From the NCBI RefSeq assembly GCF_024448135.1, contig NZ_JAMRYX010000017.1, positions 1-64,000 on the forward strand: DNA of 64,000 bases. The letters are read 5' to 3'. The DNA is from Methylocystis suflitae. GTDB taxonomy: Bacteria; Pseudomonadota; Alphaproteobacteria; Rhizobiales; Beijerinckiaceae. Position 1 is the stretch's first letter. Each line of letters opens with the position of its first letter. The notes below the pieces were generated by a model that had not been told where the DNA came from, did not search any database, and worked only from the letters and a program-made list of their open reading frames with translations. This document shows, one piece after another, positions 25,814-35,931 of this stretch. The position numbers and the translations under genes were made by a program.

Positions 25814-27091
25814 TTAAGATCGCAGGCCGGCGCGTCCGTGCGGAGCGCCGGCGATATTTTGCTTGTGCGCCGGCCGGCGCATCAGGCGCGGCAGCACGAG
25901 ATGCGGCAGCACGCCCTCGCGAATGACGGCCCGCCGTAACGGCCCGAGCGCCGCCATGGCGATGAAGCTTGCGCCGCGCAGCAAATCCACCGGCAGATAG
26001 GGAATGATGAGCGACCGGTTGAGCAGGTCGACGCCATGAGTTCTAAAGCCGATGTCGCCGCGCCGGTGAAGATCGTAGCGCGCCAGCGCCCGCGACAATT
26101 CGCGCGGATTTTTAAGATCGACGCTGGCGAGACAATCCTCGAGATCGGCGACGTCGCGCAGACTTAAATTCAGTCCTTGCGCGCCGATCGGCGGAAAGAT
26201 GTGACAGGTCTCGCCGACGAGCGCGAGGCGCCCCGTGGCATGCTTCGACACCTGCATGCCGCCCATGCGGAACTGCCCGATGTCGCCTTCGATGCGCATG
26301 GCGCCCAGTTCCGACTTGGCGAAATCCTCGATTTCAAATTCGAGCTCTTCGCGGGGCTTGGCGAGACGCCGCCGCGCGTCGGCGACGCTCATCAGCCAGA
26401 CAAGGCTCGAACGATTCGGCGCATCGTCTCGCGCGGGCAGCGGCACCAGCGTGAAAGGGCCCGAGCGCGTGTGATATTCGGTCGAGACATTTTCGTGCGG
26501 GAACTCGTGGCGCAGCAGCATGGTGAGCGCGATCTGCGGATAGGTCCATTCCTTCACGTCGATGCCGGCGACCGCGCGGGCGCGGCTGTTGCGCCCGTCC
26601 GCTGCAACGATGAAGTCCGCCTGGAGCCGGCGTCCGTCTGCGAGAATGGCGACGGCGCCGTCGCCGTTGAATTCGTAATCCGCGATGTCTGCGTCGACGA
26701 ACGCGATTTCGGAGCGGCCGCGACAAAGATCCAGCAGAATGGCGACGAGGTCATCATTCGACACATTGACGCCGAGCGCCGGCAGCCCGATCTCGCGCGC
26801 CCGCAGGTTGAGTTCCGGCACTGGCAGAAACTGATCGGTGTCGTCGATCATATGGATCGCTTCAACGGCGCAGCCGCGCGCTTTGACGCGCTCCAGCGCA
26901 CCGAGCGCATCGAGAAATCGGACGGACGATTCGAACAAGGCGACCGTGCGTCCCGGCAGCGGCGGCGGAACGCGGCCGGCGAGCGTCGTTTTCAATCCCG
27001 CACGCGCGAAGGCCAGCGCCGCTGCGAGGCCGGTCGCCCCGGCGCCGGCGACGAGAATTTCCGATCTGAGGTTTTCGTGCGCCGTTGTCAT
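25814..27091 (-). CDS. UbiH/COQ6-family FAD monooxygenase
   Basis: A 425-residue flavoprotein hydroxylase. The FAD-binding GAGATGLAAALAFARAG lies near the N-terminus, the AADGRNSRARAVAG motif in the middle, and GETCHIFPPIGAQGLNLSLRD near residue 290 corresponds to the second FAD motif, with GE replacing the usual GD. This family includes the ubiquinone ring hydroxylases UbiH, UbiF and UbiI; which position is hydroxylated cannot be told. It faces away from pcs with 130 bases between the starts and converges on the hsp20 gene, 33 bases after its stop. Confidence 0.85.
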   Translation of the reverse strand: MTTAHENLRSEILVAGAGATGLAAALAFARAGLKTTLAGRVPPPLPGRTVALFESSVRFLDALGALERVKARGCAVEAIHMIDDTDQFLPVPELNLRAREIGLPALGVNVSNDDLVAILLDLCRGRSEIAFVDADIADYEFNGDGAVAILADGRRLQADFIVAADGRNSRARAVAGIDVKEWTYPQIALTMLLRHEFPHENVSTEYHTRSGPFTLVPLPARDDAPNRSSLVWLMSVADARRRLAKPREELEFEIEDFAKSELGAMRIEGDIGQFRMGGMQVSKHATGRLALVGETCHIFPPIGAQGLNLSLRDVADLEDCLASVDLKNPRELSRALARYDLHRRGDIGFRTHGVDLLNRSLIIPYLPVDLLRGASFIAMAALGPLRRAVIREGVLPHLVLPRLMRRPAHKQNIAGAPHGRAGLRS

Positions 27092-27223
27092 ATCGTCCGT
27101 CTCCTGCGTTCCGTTATAGCGGCAGACTCTGCGGAGCGCGAGCCGGACGGGCGAGCACGACGCCTTTGGCTCGGCGCGACGGCGGTGCTAGGCTTAAGTC
27201 CCGCTTCTCCAGTCTCGGCGCCC

Positions 27224-27937
27224 GTGACGAATTCTCGCCTCGTCGGCCTTTCTGTCCACCTCTTCACCGCGAGCGGTGCGGCGCTCGGCCTGATCGCGCT
27301 GTTCCACGCGGCCGACGGCCGCTTTGCGGCGATGTTTGCCTGGCTTGGCGCGGCGCTCGCCATCGACGCCATCGACGGAACGTTGGCGCGGCATTTCAGG
27401 GTGACTGAAACGGCGCCCTTCATCGACGGCGTCGCGCTCGACCTCGTCGTCGACTTTCTCAACTATGTCGTCACGCCGCTTGTGGCGCTATGGCGCTCCG
27501 GCCTCCTGGATCCGGCGCTCGTCGGGCCCGTTTGCGCCGCGGTCTGCGCCTGTTCGGCGCTCTATTTCGCGGATCGGCGAATGAAAACGGCGGACTACTG
27601 GTTTCGCGGATTTCCATCGCTGTGGAACATCGTGGTCTTTTATCTCCTCGTGCTGCGGCCGCCGGCCGCCGCGAGTCTCACGCTGGTTCTGGTGACGACG
27701 GCGTTTATGTTCGTTCCGGTCGCCTTTATTCATCCGCTGCGCGTTAAGCGGCTGCGGCCTGTGACGCTCGTCGTGACCGTCATCTGGGGCGCGGCGGCGA
27801 TCGCGGCGGTCGCACAGAATCTTGCGGCGGCCTCCTTCACCGTAAAGGCGGCTCTGGTCGTGACGGGGTGCTATTTTCTCGCTTTGCCGCTTTTTCGCGA
27901 GGGCGGCGCAATCGCGAAAGGGGAGGATGATGGTTAA
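27224..27937 (+). CDS. pcs: Phosphatidylcholine synthase
   Basis: An inner-membrane CDP-alcohol phosphatidyltransferase of 237 residues that condenses choline with CDP-diacylglycerol. The signature DG-x2-AR-x12-G-x3-D-x3-D is visible in DGTLARHF through GVALDLVVD, in the Pcs-specific spacing. About seven to eight hydrophobic segments and the FIHPLRVKRLRP motif match rhizobial Pcs. Most of the long open frame upstream is the complement of the UbiH-like gene, so I start at GTG 27224 (MTNSRLVGLSVHLF); no strong ribosome site is visible and the start may be a few codons off. It overlaps the next gene by eleven bases. Confidence 0.85.
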   Translation: MTNSRLVGLSVHLFTASGAALGLIALFHAADGRFAAMFAWLGAALAIDAIDGTLARHFRVTETAPFIDGVALDLVVDFLNYVVTPLVALWRSGLLDPALVGPVCAAVCACSALYFADRRMKTADYWFRGFPSLWNIVVFYLLVLRPPAAASLTLVLVTTAFMFVPVAFIHPLRVKRLRPVTLVVTVIWGAAAIAAVAQNLAAASFTVKAALVVTGCYFLALPLFREGGAIAKGEDDG

Positions 27938-28901
27938 GGCGATTCGCGTGCATCAGCCCGGCGGGCCGGATGTGCTCGTCATGGAAGACGTCGATCTGCC
28001 GGCTCCGACCGCAGATGAAGTGCAAATTCGCCACGCCGCCATTGGCGTCAATTTCATAGACGTCTACCGCCGTACCGGCGCTTATCCGGCGGACTATCCG
28101 TTTATCCCCGGACATGAAGGCGCCGGCGAGGTGATCGCCGTCGGCGAGAACGTGAAGAACTTCAAGGTCGGGGATCGGGTCGCTTATGTCGGCGCGCTTG
28201 GCGGCTATTCGGAGGCGCGCAACATCGCCGCCGGCTCAGTGGTCCATCTGCCGAAATCCTTCAGCTATGAGCAGGGCGCGGTGATGATGCTGAAAGGGCT
28301 GACGGCGCAATATCTGCTGCGAAGGACGTTCAAGGTGGAGAAAGGCCAGCGCGTTCTCGTCCATGCCGGCGCCGGCGGCGTTGGGCAGATCCTCTGCCAA
28401 TGGGCAAACGCGCTTGGGGCGAAGGTCATCGCCACCGTCGGCTCTCCTGAAAAGGCCAAGATCGCGGAGGAGGCCGGCGCCAAGCACACAATCCTCTATC
28501 GCGAAGAAAATTTCGTCGAACGCGTGCGCGACATCACCAAGGGCAAGCTGTGCGATGTCGTCTATGACGGCGTCGGGCGCGCGACATTCCCCGCTTCGCT
28601 CGACTGCCTGAAGCCGTTCGGCATGTTCGTGAGTTTCGGCTCAGCCTCCGGTCCGATCGCGGCCTTCGATCTCGGCCTTCTGGCGCTGAAAGGATCGCTC
28701 TATGCGACCCGTCCCTCGCTCTTCACCCATATCGCCCGCCGGGGCGACTATGAGGAGATGATGGACGATTTCGTCCACGCGGTGAAGCGGGGCTTCGTGA
28801 CTCTTACCGAGCCCGCGCGGCATCCGCTCGCCGACGCCGCCAAAGTGCATGCCGCGCTCGAATCACGCGCCACCAGCGGCTCCATGGTTCTAATTCCATG
28901 A
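27927..28901 (+). CDS. NADPH:quinone oxidoreductase, zeta-crystallin type
   Basis: A 324-residue medium-chain reductase without catalytic zinc. The GHEGAGEV motif starts the quinone-reductase fold, and the Rossmann fingerprint AGAGGVGQILCQWANALGA binds NADPH. It resembles E. coli Qor, which reduces quinones and detoxifies reactive carbonyls. Its start lies inside pcs, and the two are probably one transcript. Its substrate here is unknown. Confidence 0.9.
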   Translation: MMVKAIRVHQPGGPDVLVMEDVDLPAPTADEVQIRHAAIGVNFIDVYRRTGAYPADYPFIPGHEGAGEVIAVGENVKNFKVGDRVAYVGALGGYSEARNIAAGSVVHLPKSFSYEQGAVMMLKGLTAQYLLRRTFKVEKGQRVLVHAGAGGVGQILCQWANALGAKVIATVGSPEKAKIAEEAGAKHTILYREENFVERVRDITKGKLCDVVYDGVGRATFPASLDCLKPFGMFVSFGSASGPIAAFDLGLLALKGSLYATRPSLFTHIARRGDYEEMMDDFVHAVKRGFVTLTEPARHPLADAAKVHAALESRATSGSMVLIP

Positions 28902-29325
28902 TTTCGCCATAAAGGGACAGGCGAAAGCAGTGCTCCGGGGACAAACTTGACTTGTGTTGCAATTTGAGCACTAGGCCGATTGATGCGCTTCGCAACGCTT
29001 TGTTAACTTGGCCGAATCAGGCTCCGGCCGCGCGCCGCTCACGGCGCCAGTTCAGCAGTTTTTCCCCGCTTTTTCCTCCGCCGGCGGGCGAGTCGACAAT
29101 TTCGTCCTACGCTTTTGGCGCAAATCGATTATGCTTTCCATGTTCCGGCTTTGAGGTTCCTCCCGCCTCTCGATTAGCCCGAACCGCCTTCCAAAGCCCG
29201 GCGTTTGAGCCGGGCTTTTTTCTTGGCCCTCGCTTGGCAACCCCGCAGTTTCTATTGCAATTTTTTGGTAAGAGCCCCATCCTTGTGTGGCGGCGGGCTC
29301 TCTTTCGGGCTTTGGGCCGCGAAGC
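28902..29325. other. Long intergenic region with possible small RNA
   Basis: 424 bases with no supported ORF. It contains a TTGACT promoter-like hexamer near 28948, about 250 bases ahead of a strong terminator hairpin at 29194-29217. A further GAGCCC/GGGCTC inverted repeat lies near 29272-29300, just ahead of rsfS. A stand-alone transcript ending at the terminator is possible, but the stop could also serve the quinone reductase gene. Confidence 0.4.
29194..29222 (+). terminator. Rho-independent terminator
   Basis: A perfect nine-base stem AAGCCCGGC/GCCGGGCTT with a six-base loop, followed by TTTTTT. It lies 290 bases after the quinone reductase stop and 104 bases before rsfS, so it ends either the pcs-quinone reductase transcript or an unannotated RNA. 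Confidence 0.85.
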
Positions 29326-29754
29326 ATGAGGGTTGCAACGCTGTCGACAGGTGTTCATCCGGGTGCGGCTCGTGGTCCGCTCCGACCGGAAATTGGCGCA
29401 AGCGCCCAATTGGCCGGCTCAATCGTGCAAAAGGTTCTCACCAGCCTGGACGAAACCAAGGCCGAGGACATCGTCTCCATCGATCTGCGCGGAAAGACGG
29501 CGCTCGCCGATGACATGATCATCGCGACGGGCCGTTCGACCGTGCATGTCGGCGCCATCGCCGACAAAGCGATCAAGGCCCTCAAAGCGGCGGGCGTCGT
29601 TGCCCCGCGCGTCGAAGGCCTCTCCCAGTGTGACTGGGTGCTGATCGACGCCGGCGACGTCATCGTCCACATCTTCCGTCCCGAGGTGCGCCAGTTCTAC
29701 AATCTGGAAAAGATGTGGGGCGGCGATCGACCGGTGGAGATTCGCCTGGTCTGA
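29326..29754 (+). CDS. rsfS: Ribosomal silencing factor RsfS
   Basis: A 142-residue RsfS/YbeB-like protein that binds ribosomal protein uL14 on the 50S subunit and blocks subunit joining in poor nutrition. The conserved core is [20 protein letters not shown] followed by [10 protein letters not shown] and the [20 protein letters not shown] segment. ATG 29326 gives an N-terminal tail of about 25 residues before the usual family start, so a later start is possible. It precedes rlmH by 65 bases, the standard neighbour order in many bacteria. Confidence 0.94.
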   Translation: MRVATLSTGVHPGAARGPLRPEIGASAQLAGSIVQKVLTSLDETKAEDIVSIDLRGKTALADDMIIATGRSTVHVGAIADKAIKALKAAGVVAPRVEGLSQCDWVLIDAGDVIVHIFRPEVRQFYNLEKMWGGDRPVEIRLV

Positions 29755-29819
29755 CGGAAGCGGACGCAAGCGCGCCTTGGCATCGCTTGTCCATCTGCCT
29801 CCGTCTCGCCGGGCGTCGG

Positions 29820-30299
29820 ATGAAACTGGGACTGATCTGCGTCGGCCGCCTGAAGGCGGGCCCCGAGCGGGAGCTTTTCGCGCGCTACGCCGAGCGCATC
29901 CGCGCCTTGCGACGGCTGGGCCTCGAAGGTCTCGAACTTAAGGAAATCGACGAGAGCAGGGCCTCCTCCAGCGCCGAGCGGGCGTCGCGCGAAGCGATGG
30001 AACTGCTGGCGGCGCTGCCTGCCGAAGCGCGGCTTGCGGCGTTTGATGAACGGGGCAGGGCGGAGACCAGCGCAGCCTTCGCCCAATTCATCGCCTCAGA
30101 ACGCGACAGGGGCTGCAAGGCGCTGTGGTTTGCGATTGGCGGCGCCGAAGGGCTCGACGAGAGCGTCCGTGCGCGCGCGACCGCCATTTTCTCTTTCGGC
30201 GCGATGACGCTGCCGCATCAGTTGGCGCGCATTCTCGCGGCGGAGCAGATTTACCGAGCGATGACGATCCTATCGGGGCACCCGTATCACAGGGCCTGA
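29820..30299 (+). CDS. rlmH: 23S rRNA pseudouridine-1915 N3-methyltransferase
   Basis: A 159-residue SPOUT-class methyltransferase that modifies helix 69 of 23S rRNA. The trefoil-knot SAM site is visible as FAIGGAEGL and [19 protein letters not shown], and the C-terminus SGHPYHRA is diagnostic for RlmH. The start is ATG 29820 ([12 protein letters not shown]). It is encoded directly after rsfS and is probably co-transcribed. Confidence 0.96.
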   Translation: MKLGLICVGRLKAGPERELFARYAERIRALRRLGLEGLELKEIDESRASSSAERASREAMELLAALPAEARLAAFDERGRAETSAAFAQFIASERDRGCKALWFAIGGAEGLDESVRARATAIFSFGAMTLPHQLARILAAEQIYRAMTILSGHPYHRA

Positions 30300-30377
30300 T
30301 TGATTAGGATCCACCGAGGCTCGGGCAATCTCCTTCCGACCATCCGCTCTCTGGCCGCGAGCAGCGCAGGAGAATTC

Positions 30378-30851
30378 CTAATGCACGGTGCGTCCGTGCA
30401 TTTCGCAGCCAAGCCCGGCGGCGCGCGCCGCCTCCTGCACCCTGTCGCCGGCTTTTTTCACCTTGTCGAAGTCGCCGCGTAGCGCCTTCAGCGCGTTACG
30501 CTCCTGACTGATTTCCTCGGCCGTTCGGAACGACATTCGACGCAGAAGCGGCAAAGGCGGGCACCAGCCCTGCAGCGCGTGCTGGAGCAAAAAGCCGCTG
30601 ACCAAAACCGGCAGCGCCAGCCAGCGACGATCCGACGTCAAGCCCAGCGCGAGCCCGACGAGCGCCACCGAGGAGGCGTTGGCCTCGAGCGCGCGCTCGA
30701 TATCCCACTCCCGGTCGAGCTCTTCCAAGCGCTCGTCGATCTTTTCCGGGTGTTTGGCGAAGTAAGACAGCCGCGCCTGCGTTTCCTTGCGAATGGCGCG
30801 ATTGATGTCCTCATCGGTGTTTTGCGGAACGCGAGCGACCGTGGTCGGCAT
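30378..30851 (-). CDS. DUF2892-type membrane-anchored protein
   Basis: A 157-residue protein with a charged N-terminus (EDINRAIRKETQARL), a hydrophobic pair of segments around residues 60-95 (SSVALVGLALGLTSDRRW, LALPVLVSGFLLQHALQGW) and a coiled-coil-like C-terminus. The central part resembles DUF2892/YgaP-like inner-membrane domains. It has no rhodanese domain. It is divergent from purA and convergent with rlmH. No function is known. Confidence 0.7.
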   Translation of the reverse strand: MPTTVARVPQNTDEDINRAIRKETQARLSYFAKHPEKIDERLEELDREWDIERALEANASSVALVGLALGLTSDRRWLALPVLVSGFLLQHALQGWCPPLPLLRRMSFRTAEEISQERNALKALRGDFDKVKKAGDRVQEAARAAGLGCEMHGRTVH

Positions 30852-30957
30852 GCATGCTACCTCCCCTTGTTCAATTCCAACCGAAAAACCCGGCTGAAGT
30901 TCCTGACGTCGGGCCGCCGGCGGCCTTTACGGTCCCAGTGGCATGCGCTAAACCCCG

Positions 30958-31000
30958 GCGGTAACGAGCCCCGGCGTTACCGCGCGGGGCTTTTTCTTTT
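30958..31000 (+). promoter_or_regulatory. Candidate transcription attenuator ahead of purA
   Basis: Two mutually exclusive hairpins overlap here. The first is a perfect nine-base stem GCGGTAACG (30958-30966) with CGTTACCGC (30975-30983). The second is a terminator stem AGCCCCG (30967-30973) with CGGGGCT (30985-30991), extended by GCG/CGC around a TTAC loop and followed by TTTTTCTTTT. Forming the first hides the left arm of the terminator in its loop. The U-tract runs straight into the purA GGAGG site. Confidence 0.6.
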
Positions 31001-31018
31001 GGAGGTCGAGATACGGCC

Positions 31019-32314
<1,296 letters not shown>

Positions 32315-32590
32315 GCATACTTCCCGCTCTCCAATCCATCATCGGCGCGACCAAAAATCTAATCTGTTGAGGCGGTCAGCATCACTGGTTTTCGCGAAAA
32401 CGGGCAGGCGTTGCTTATGCCGCACGCGTCCCGTACCCGTGCGCATGCGCCTAAGCGCCGGTGGGTGCGATGATTTTAGCGTCTCCTTTTGTTTGCCGTA
32501 ATTATGTATTTGAGGTAGACGCCTGAGCAATGGGCTTCCGTCTTGCTTGTGTCTTAAAGCCTAGACTTTGCGTTTCGGGAAGGGTGTAGG

Positions 32591-32992
32591 ATGAATGCGA
32601 ATAATGCTAAGCTTTTGACGGACAGCCGAGCGTGCGCATTCTTTGAAGACGCCGCGAATAAGCTTCGCACCCATTTCGAACGCCAAGTGCTTGCGGCGCT
32701 GCCAGATTTTGCGCGCCGAGCGCTTGAACGCGAATTGAACGCATTCTCCAAATTGTCGAGCGCTGATCCTGTGCCGCCATTGGCGGACGTCTCGTTTATG
32801 CGCGCGGAACAATGCGCCCATGACTTGCTGAGCATGAATTACGAAGGCGACGCCCATTCATTTTTCCGGCGCTGCGTCAGCGAAGCGTCGGCGGAGATTG
32901 CGGCGGCGGTGATCGCCGCATCGGGGCAGGGCGGAAATATCGTGATTTTTCCGATGCCTTCCAGCAGAGTGGCCGTTGGCCGCACGCTTTAG
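32591..32992 (+). CDS. Hypothetical protein, 133 aa
   Basis: No family recognised. The protein MNANNAKLLTDSRACAFFED... is soluble and mainly helical, with heptad-like Leu/Ala spacing in residues 25-55 and no membrane span. ATG 32591 follows GGGAAGGGTGTAGG. The 276-base region upstream contains the palindrome GTTTTCGCGAAAAC at 32388-32401 and AT-rich stretches that could be a promoter. It lies 167 bases ahead of a glycosyltransferase pair, at the left border of the accessory segment. Its composition is slightly lower in GC than the flanking core genes. Confidence 0.5.
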   Translation: MNANNAKLLTDSRACAFFEDAANKLRTHFERQVLAALPDFARRALERELNAFSKLSSADPVPPLADVSFMRAEQCAHDLLSMNYEGDAHSFFRRCVSEASAEIAAAVIAASGQGGNIVIFPMPSSRVAVGRTL

Positions 32993-33159
32993 CTTTCCTG
33001 CGAGATTCCGTCTGATCCGGCGGCGTCGGAGCCGGCTCAAAGCGCATGGTCGGGCAGCGCTCTGAAGCGAGCCAGCATTCGTGCGCGGAGCAGCCTTGTT
33101 ACCGCCGCCGCGCCGCCGTACGAACGGGCAGCGGCGCGAGCGACGTGTGGAGAGCGGGA

Positions 33160-34548
33160 ATGAAGGAAAAGATCGAAGCCTATCTGCTGGAAGAGATGCA
33201 TCGCGAGTTGAGCGAATTCGAGCAGTATGACGTCGATCCGCGCACACGTTTCATTTACGGGAAGGCGCTGGAGTTCTATTGGACGCTCTCGCGCTTCTTT
33301 GGTCTTGGCCGCCTGCATGACGGGCGCTGGCGCAAGCCGGATGCGGTCAAAGCGCAGGCGCTGCGCACGCGGCTTGAAGGCGACATTCCGGCGCCGGCGG
33401 CGCGCAATCGTCTCCTCATCGATATGACGGCGACGCATCGCTTTGGCGGCCATACGGGCGTTCAGCGCGTCGTGCGCGAAATCGCGCGCGCCTGCGTTGA
33501 AAGCGGCGAAGCGCTTCCGGTCTATCTTGAAGGCGGCCGGCTCTTCGGGCATTTCAAGCACGACAATTTGCCTGACGCGGTTGAACTGCAATCGGGCGAC
33601 ACACTGCTCTTGCTCGATTCAGGATGGGGCTTCGTCGAGGAATATCCGCCGCTCTTGGGCGCAGCGCATGATGCTGGCGCCGAAGTCGTCGGCTGCCTCT
33701 ATGATCTCATCCCCTTACATTACCCGGCCGCCACGGCGCCGAAAAATAGCGCTCCCTTTGTTCCATGGTTTAACGATGTTCTGATGCGTTGCGATGCGAT
33801 TGTCTGCATCTCGCACAGCGTGGCGCTGGATCTTCTGGCATATATGCGTGAGGAGCATTTTGCGCCCCCTGCCAACATGCGAATTGGCTGGTGGCCGCTT
33901 GGCGCGGATTTTCACGCGCACGCCCAATCCTCGCCTTCGCCAATCGCACAACGCATCGCCTCGATGCAGGCGCCTTTCTTCATGAGCGTCGGCACGCTCG
34001 AGCCGCGAAAGGCATATTCGATCGCTCTGGATGCATTCGAAACGCTTTGGGCGCAGGGGTGTGATGCGCGATACGTAATTGCTGGCCGCTGTGGCTGGAA
34101 CACACGCGCGTTACAACGCCGCATCCGCGAACACCCGGAATTCAAACGGAAGCTCTTTTGGCTTGATGACGCCAGCGACGTCGATCTTGCATTTCTTTAT
34201 CCACGTGCGCGGGCGCTAATTTTTCCTTCTTTTGCCGAGGGCTTTGGCATGCCGCTGGTGGAAGCTGCATATTATGGGACGCGCGCCATCGCGAGCGACA
34301 TTCCAGTGTTGCGTGAAATTGGCGGCGAGGGCCATGTCTACTTCGACCTGCTCAATTCCCATTCGCTCGCAACGCATGTGCGAGCGGAACTGGCTGCAAA
34401 GAAGGCGCCTCACCGGATTTCCTTCGTCAGTTGGCAGGCTTCGGCTGACGCCTTGACTGGGATGTTGCGGGACAACGCCTATCAAATCGACGCCGAAGCG
34501 GTGCGGCTCCTGTCTTCCAAGAACTCGGCCGTGGAGGTAGGGCAGTGA
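33160..34548 (+). CDS. Glycosyltransferase family 4, copy 1
   Basis: A 462-residue GT-B fold glycosyltransferase. The C-terminal nucleotide-sugar domain has SVGTLEPRKAY, PSFAEGFGMPLVEAA (E-x7-E type motif) and ASDIPVLREIGGEG. The N-terminal domain has MTATHRFGGHTGVQRVVRE. An extra helical start (residues 1-70, with EFYWTLSRFFGLGRLHDGRW) is shared with the next two genes. It probably adds a sugar to a surface polysaccharide; donor and acceptor are unknown. ATG 33160 follows GAGAGCGGGA. Its stop overlaps the GTG start of copy 2 by four bases. Confidence 0.88.
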   Translation: MKEKIEAYLLEEMHRELSEFEQYDVDPRTRFIYGKALEFYWTLSRFFGLGRLHDGRWRKPDAVKAQALRTRLEGDIPAPAARNRLLIDMTATHRFGGHTGVQRVVREIARACVESGEALPVYLEGGRLFGHFKHDNLPDAVELQSGDTLLLLDSGWGFVEEYPPLLGAAHDAGAEVVGCLYDLIPLHYPAATAPKNSAPFVPWFNDVLMRCDAIVCISHSVALDLLAYMREEHFAPPANMRIGWWPLGADFHAHAQSSPSPIAQRIASMQAPFFMSVGTLEPRKAYSIALDAFETLWAQGCDARYVIAGRCGWNTRALQRRIREHPEFKRKLFWLDDASDVDLAFLYPRARALIFPSFAEGFGMPLVEAAYYGTRAIASDIPVLREIGGEGHVYFDLLNSHSLATHVRAELAAKKAPHRISFVSWQASADALTGMLRDNAYQIDAEAVRLLSSKNSAVEVGQ

Positions 34549-35876
34549 AAGACGCCATACGTTCTTACCTCCTTGGGCAACTTTATGAGGAGGTCTGTGA
34601 ACGAGATCGCCAAAGCGTCGACGCGCGCTTCAAGGCGGTTTACGATCGGATGCGCGAACTATATTGGACGATATCTAGGCTCTTGCGGGGGTGCTGGAAG
34701 TTTATTGGATGGGGCGAGGAGAGACAAAAGGCGCCGCCGTCGTGGATGTTGGTCGATCAGAACATCGTTAGCAACGCGGACCGCGGACGCTTGCTAATCG
34801 ACGTAACGCCAACATACCGTAGCGACGTCGGCACTGGCATTCAACGCGTCGTTCGGGAAGTCGCGAAAGCGGCGATCGCGTCGGGCCAAGGCTTTCCCGT
34901 GACGATCATCGACGGCCGCCTTTGTTGCCATGCCGCGGGGGCCAGTGAGCCTCTCGCTATCGATATTCGAAGCGGGGATACCTTCCTTCTACTCGATGCC
35001 GGCTGGATTTACGTCTCGGAATATCGATCGATAATTGACTATGTCTGGGCCCGCGGCGGTCGCAACGTCGCCTGTCTCTACGATCTTTTTCCCATTCTTT
35101 ACGCGGCGGGCTTTTCGGCGAGGCTGCGGAGCGGCTTCAGCAAATGGTTCGAGGAGATCGTTCTTTCCTGCGATGCCGTCGCAGCAATTTCGAGCAGCGT
35201 CGCGCAGGAGTTTGAGCAGCATTGCGAGGAACGCGCTCTCGCGCGAAAGCAGGGACAAAGTGTCGGCGTATGGAAGCTCGGCGCGGATTTTACTGAAGAG
35301 GAAATAACAAATCCTACGGCGCGCGTTCGAATGATCTGTGACGGTTCTCGTATTTTTTTCCTAAGCGTCGGAACGCTCGCGCCAAATAAAGGTCAGGCTC
35401 TTGCGCTTACGGCGTTTGAGCGTCTGTGGGCGCGGGGGATCGACGTTGCGTTTGTGATCGTCGGCCGACGTGGATGGAACACAGCGGCTCTCGAGCGGCG
35501 CTTATGCGAGCATGTTGAGCTTGGCGGCCGATTGTTTTGGTTCAGCGATGCGAGCGACGCGGAACTGGGTTGCCTTTATCGAAAGGCTCATGCCGTTATC
35601 TGCGCATCCTATGCTGAAGGTTTTGGCTTGCCGCTGATAGAGGCCGCGCGCGCCGGCGCGCCCGTCATTGCAAGCGACATTGATATTTTCCATGAAGTGG
35701 GAGGCGAGTCGATCACCTATTTTAGTATGCTCGACGCCGACTCATTGGGGACGCGGATTGTCGAGTCGCTTGCATCAGGAAGACGCGGAAGACCGCTGCC
35801 GGTGTTATCATGGCGACAATCGTCCGAGGCGCTACTAGGACTGATACGGAATGATCTCCATTCGGCTGCATCCTAG
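34545..35876 (+). CDS. Glycosyltransferase family 4, copy 2
   Basis: A 443-residue paralogue of the preceding gene, in the same order of parts: helical start with LYWTISRLLRGCWKFIGWG, DVGTGIQRVVREVAKAA, then the GT4 motifs SVGTLAPNKGQ, CASYAEGFGLPLIEAA and ASDIDIFHEVGGES. The start is GTG 34545, overlapping copy 1 (GTGA), so the two are co-translated. GC content is lower than in the flanking core genes. The role is most likely surface polysaccharide assembly; specificity is unknown. Confidence 0.87.
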   Translation: MKDAIRSYLLGQLYEEVCERDRQSVDARFKAVYDRMRELYWTISRLLRGCWKFIGWGEERQKAPPSWMLVDQNIVSNADRGRLLIDVTPTYRSDVGTGIQRVVREVAKAAIASGQGFPVTIIDGRLCCHAAGASEPLAIDIRSGDTFLLLDAGWIYVSEYRSIIDYVWARGGRNVACLYDLFPILYAAGFSARLRSGFSKWFEEIVLSCDAVAAISSSVAQEFEQHCEERALARKQGQSVGVWKLGADFTEEEITNPTARVRMICDGSRIFFLSVGTLAPNKGQALALTAFERLWARGIDVAFVIVGRRGWNTAALERRLCEHVELGGRLFWFSDASDAELGCLYRKAHAVICASYAEGFGLPLIEAARAGAPVIASDIDIFHEVGGESITYFSMLDADSLGTRIVESLASGRRGRPLPVLSWRQSSEALLGLIRNDLHSAAS

Positions 35877-35931
35877 AATCGGAAGCTCCAATAGCGCCCG
35901 CGCTTGCCGAATTCGAATAAAGCGGACGAAC

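Noticed and set aside
26177..27223. A very long frame (586 codons) upstream of and fused to pcs
   Set aside because: It is the complement of the UbiH-like gene on the other strand. The Pcs family begins near the SVHLFTASG segment, so only the part from about 27224 is coding.
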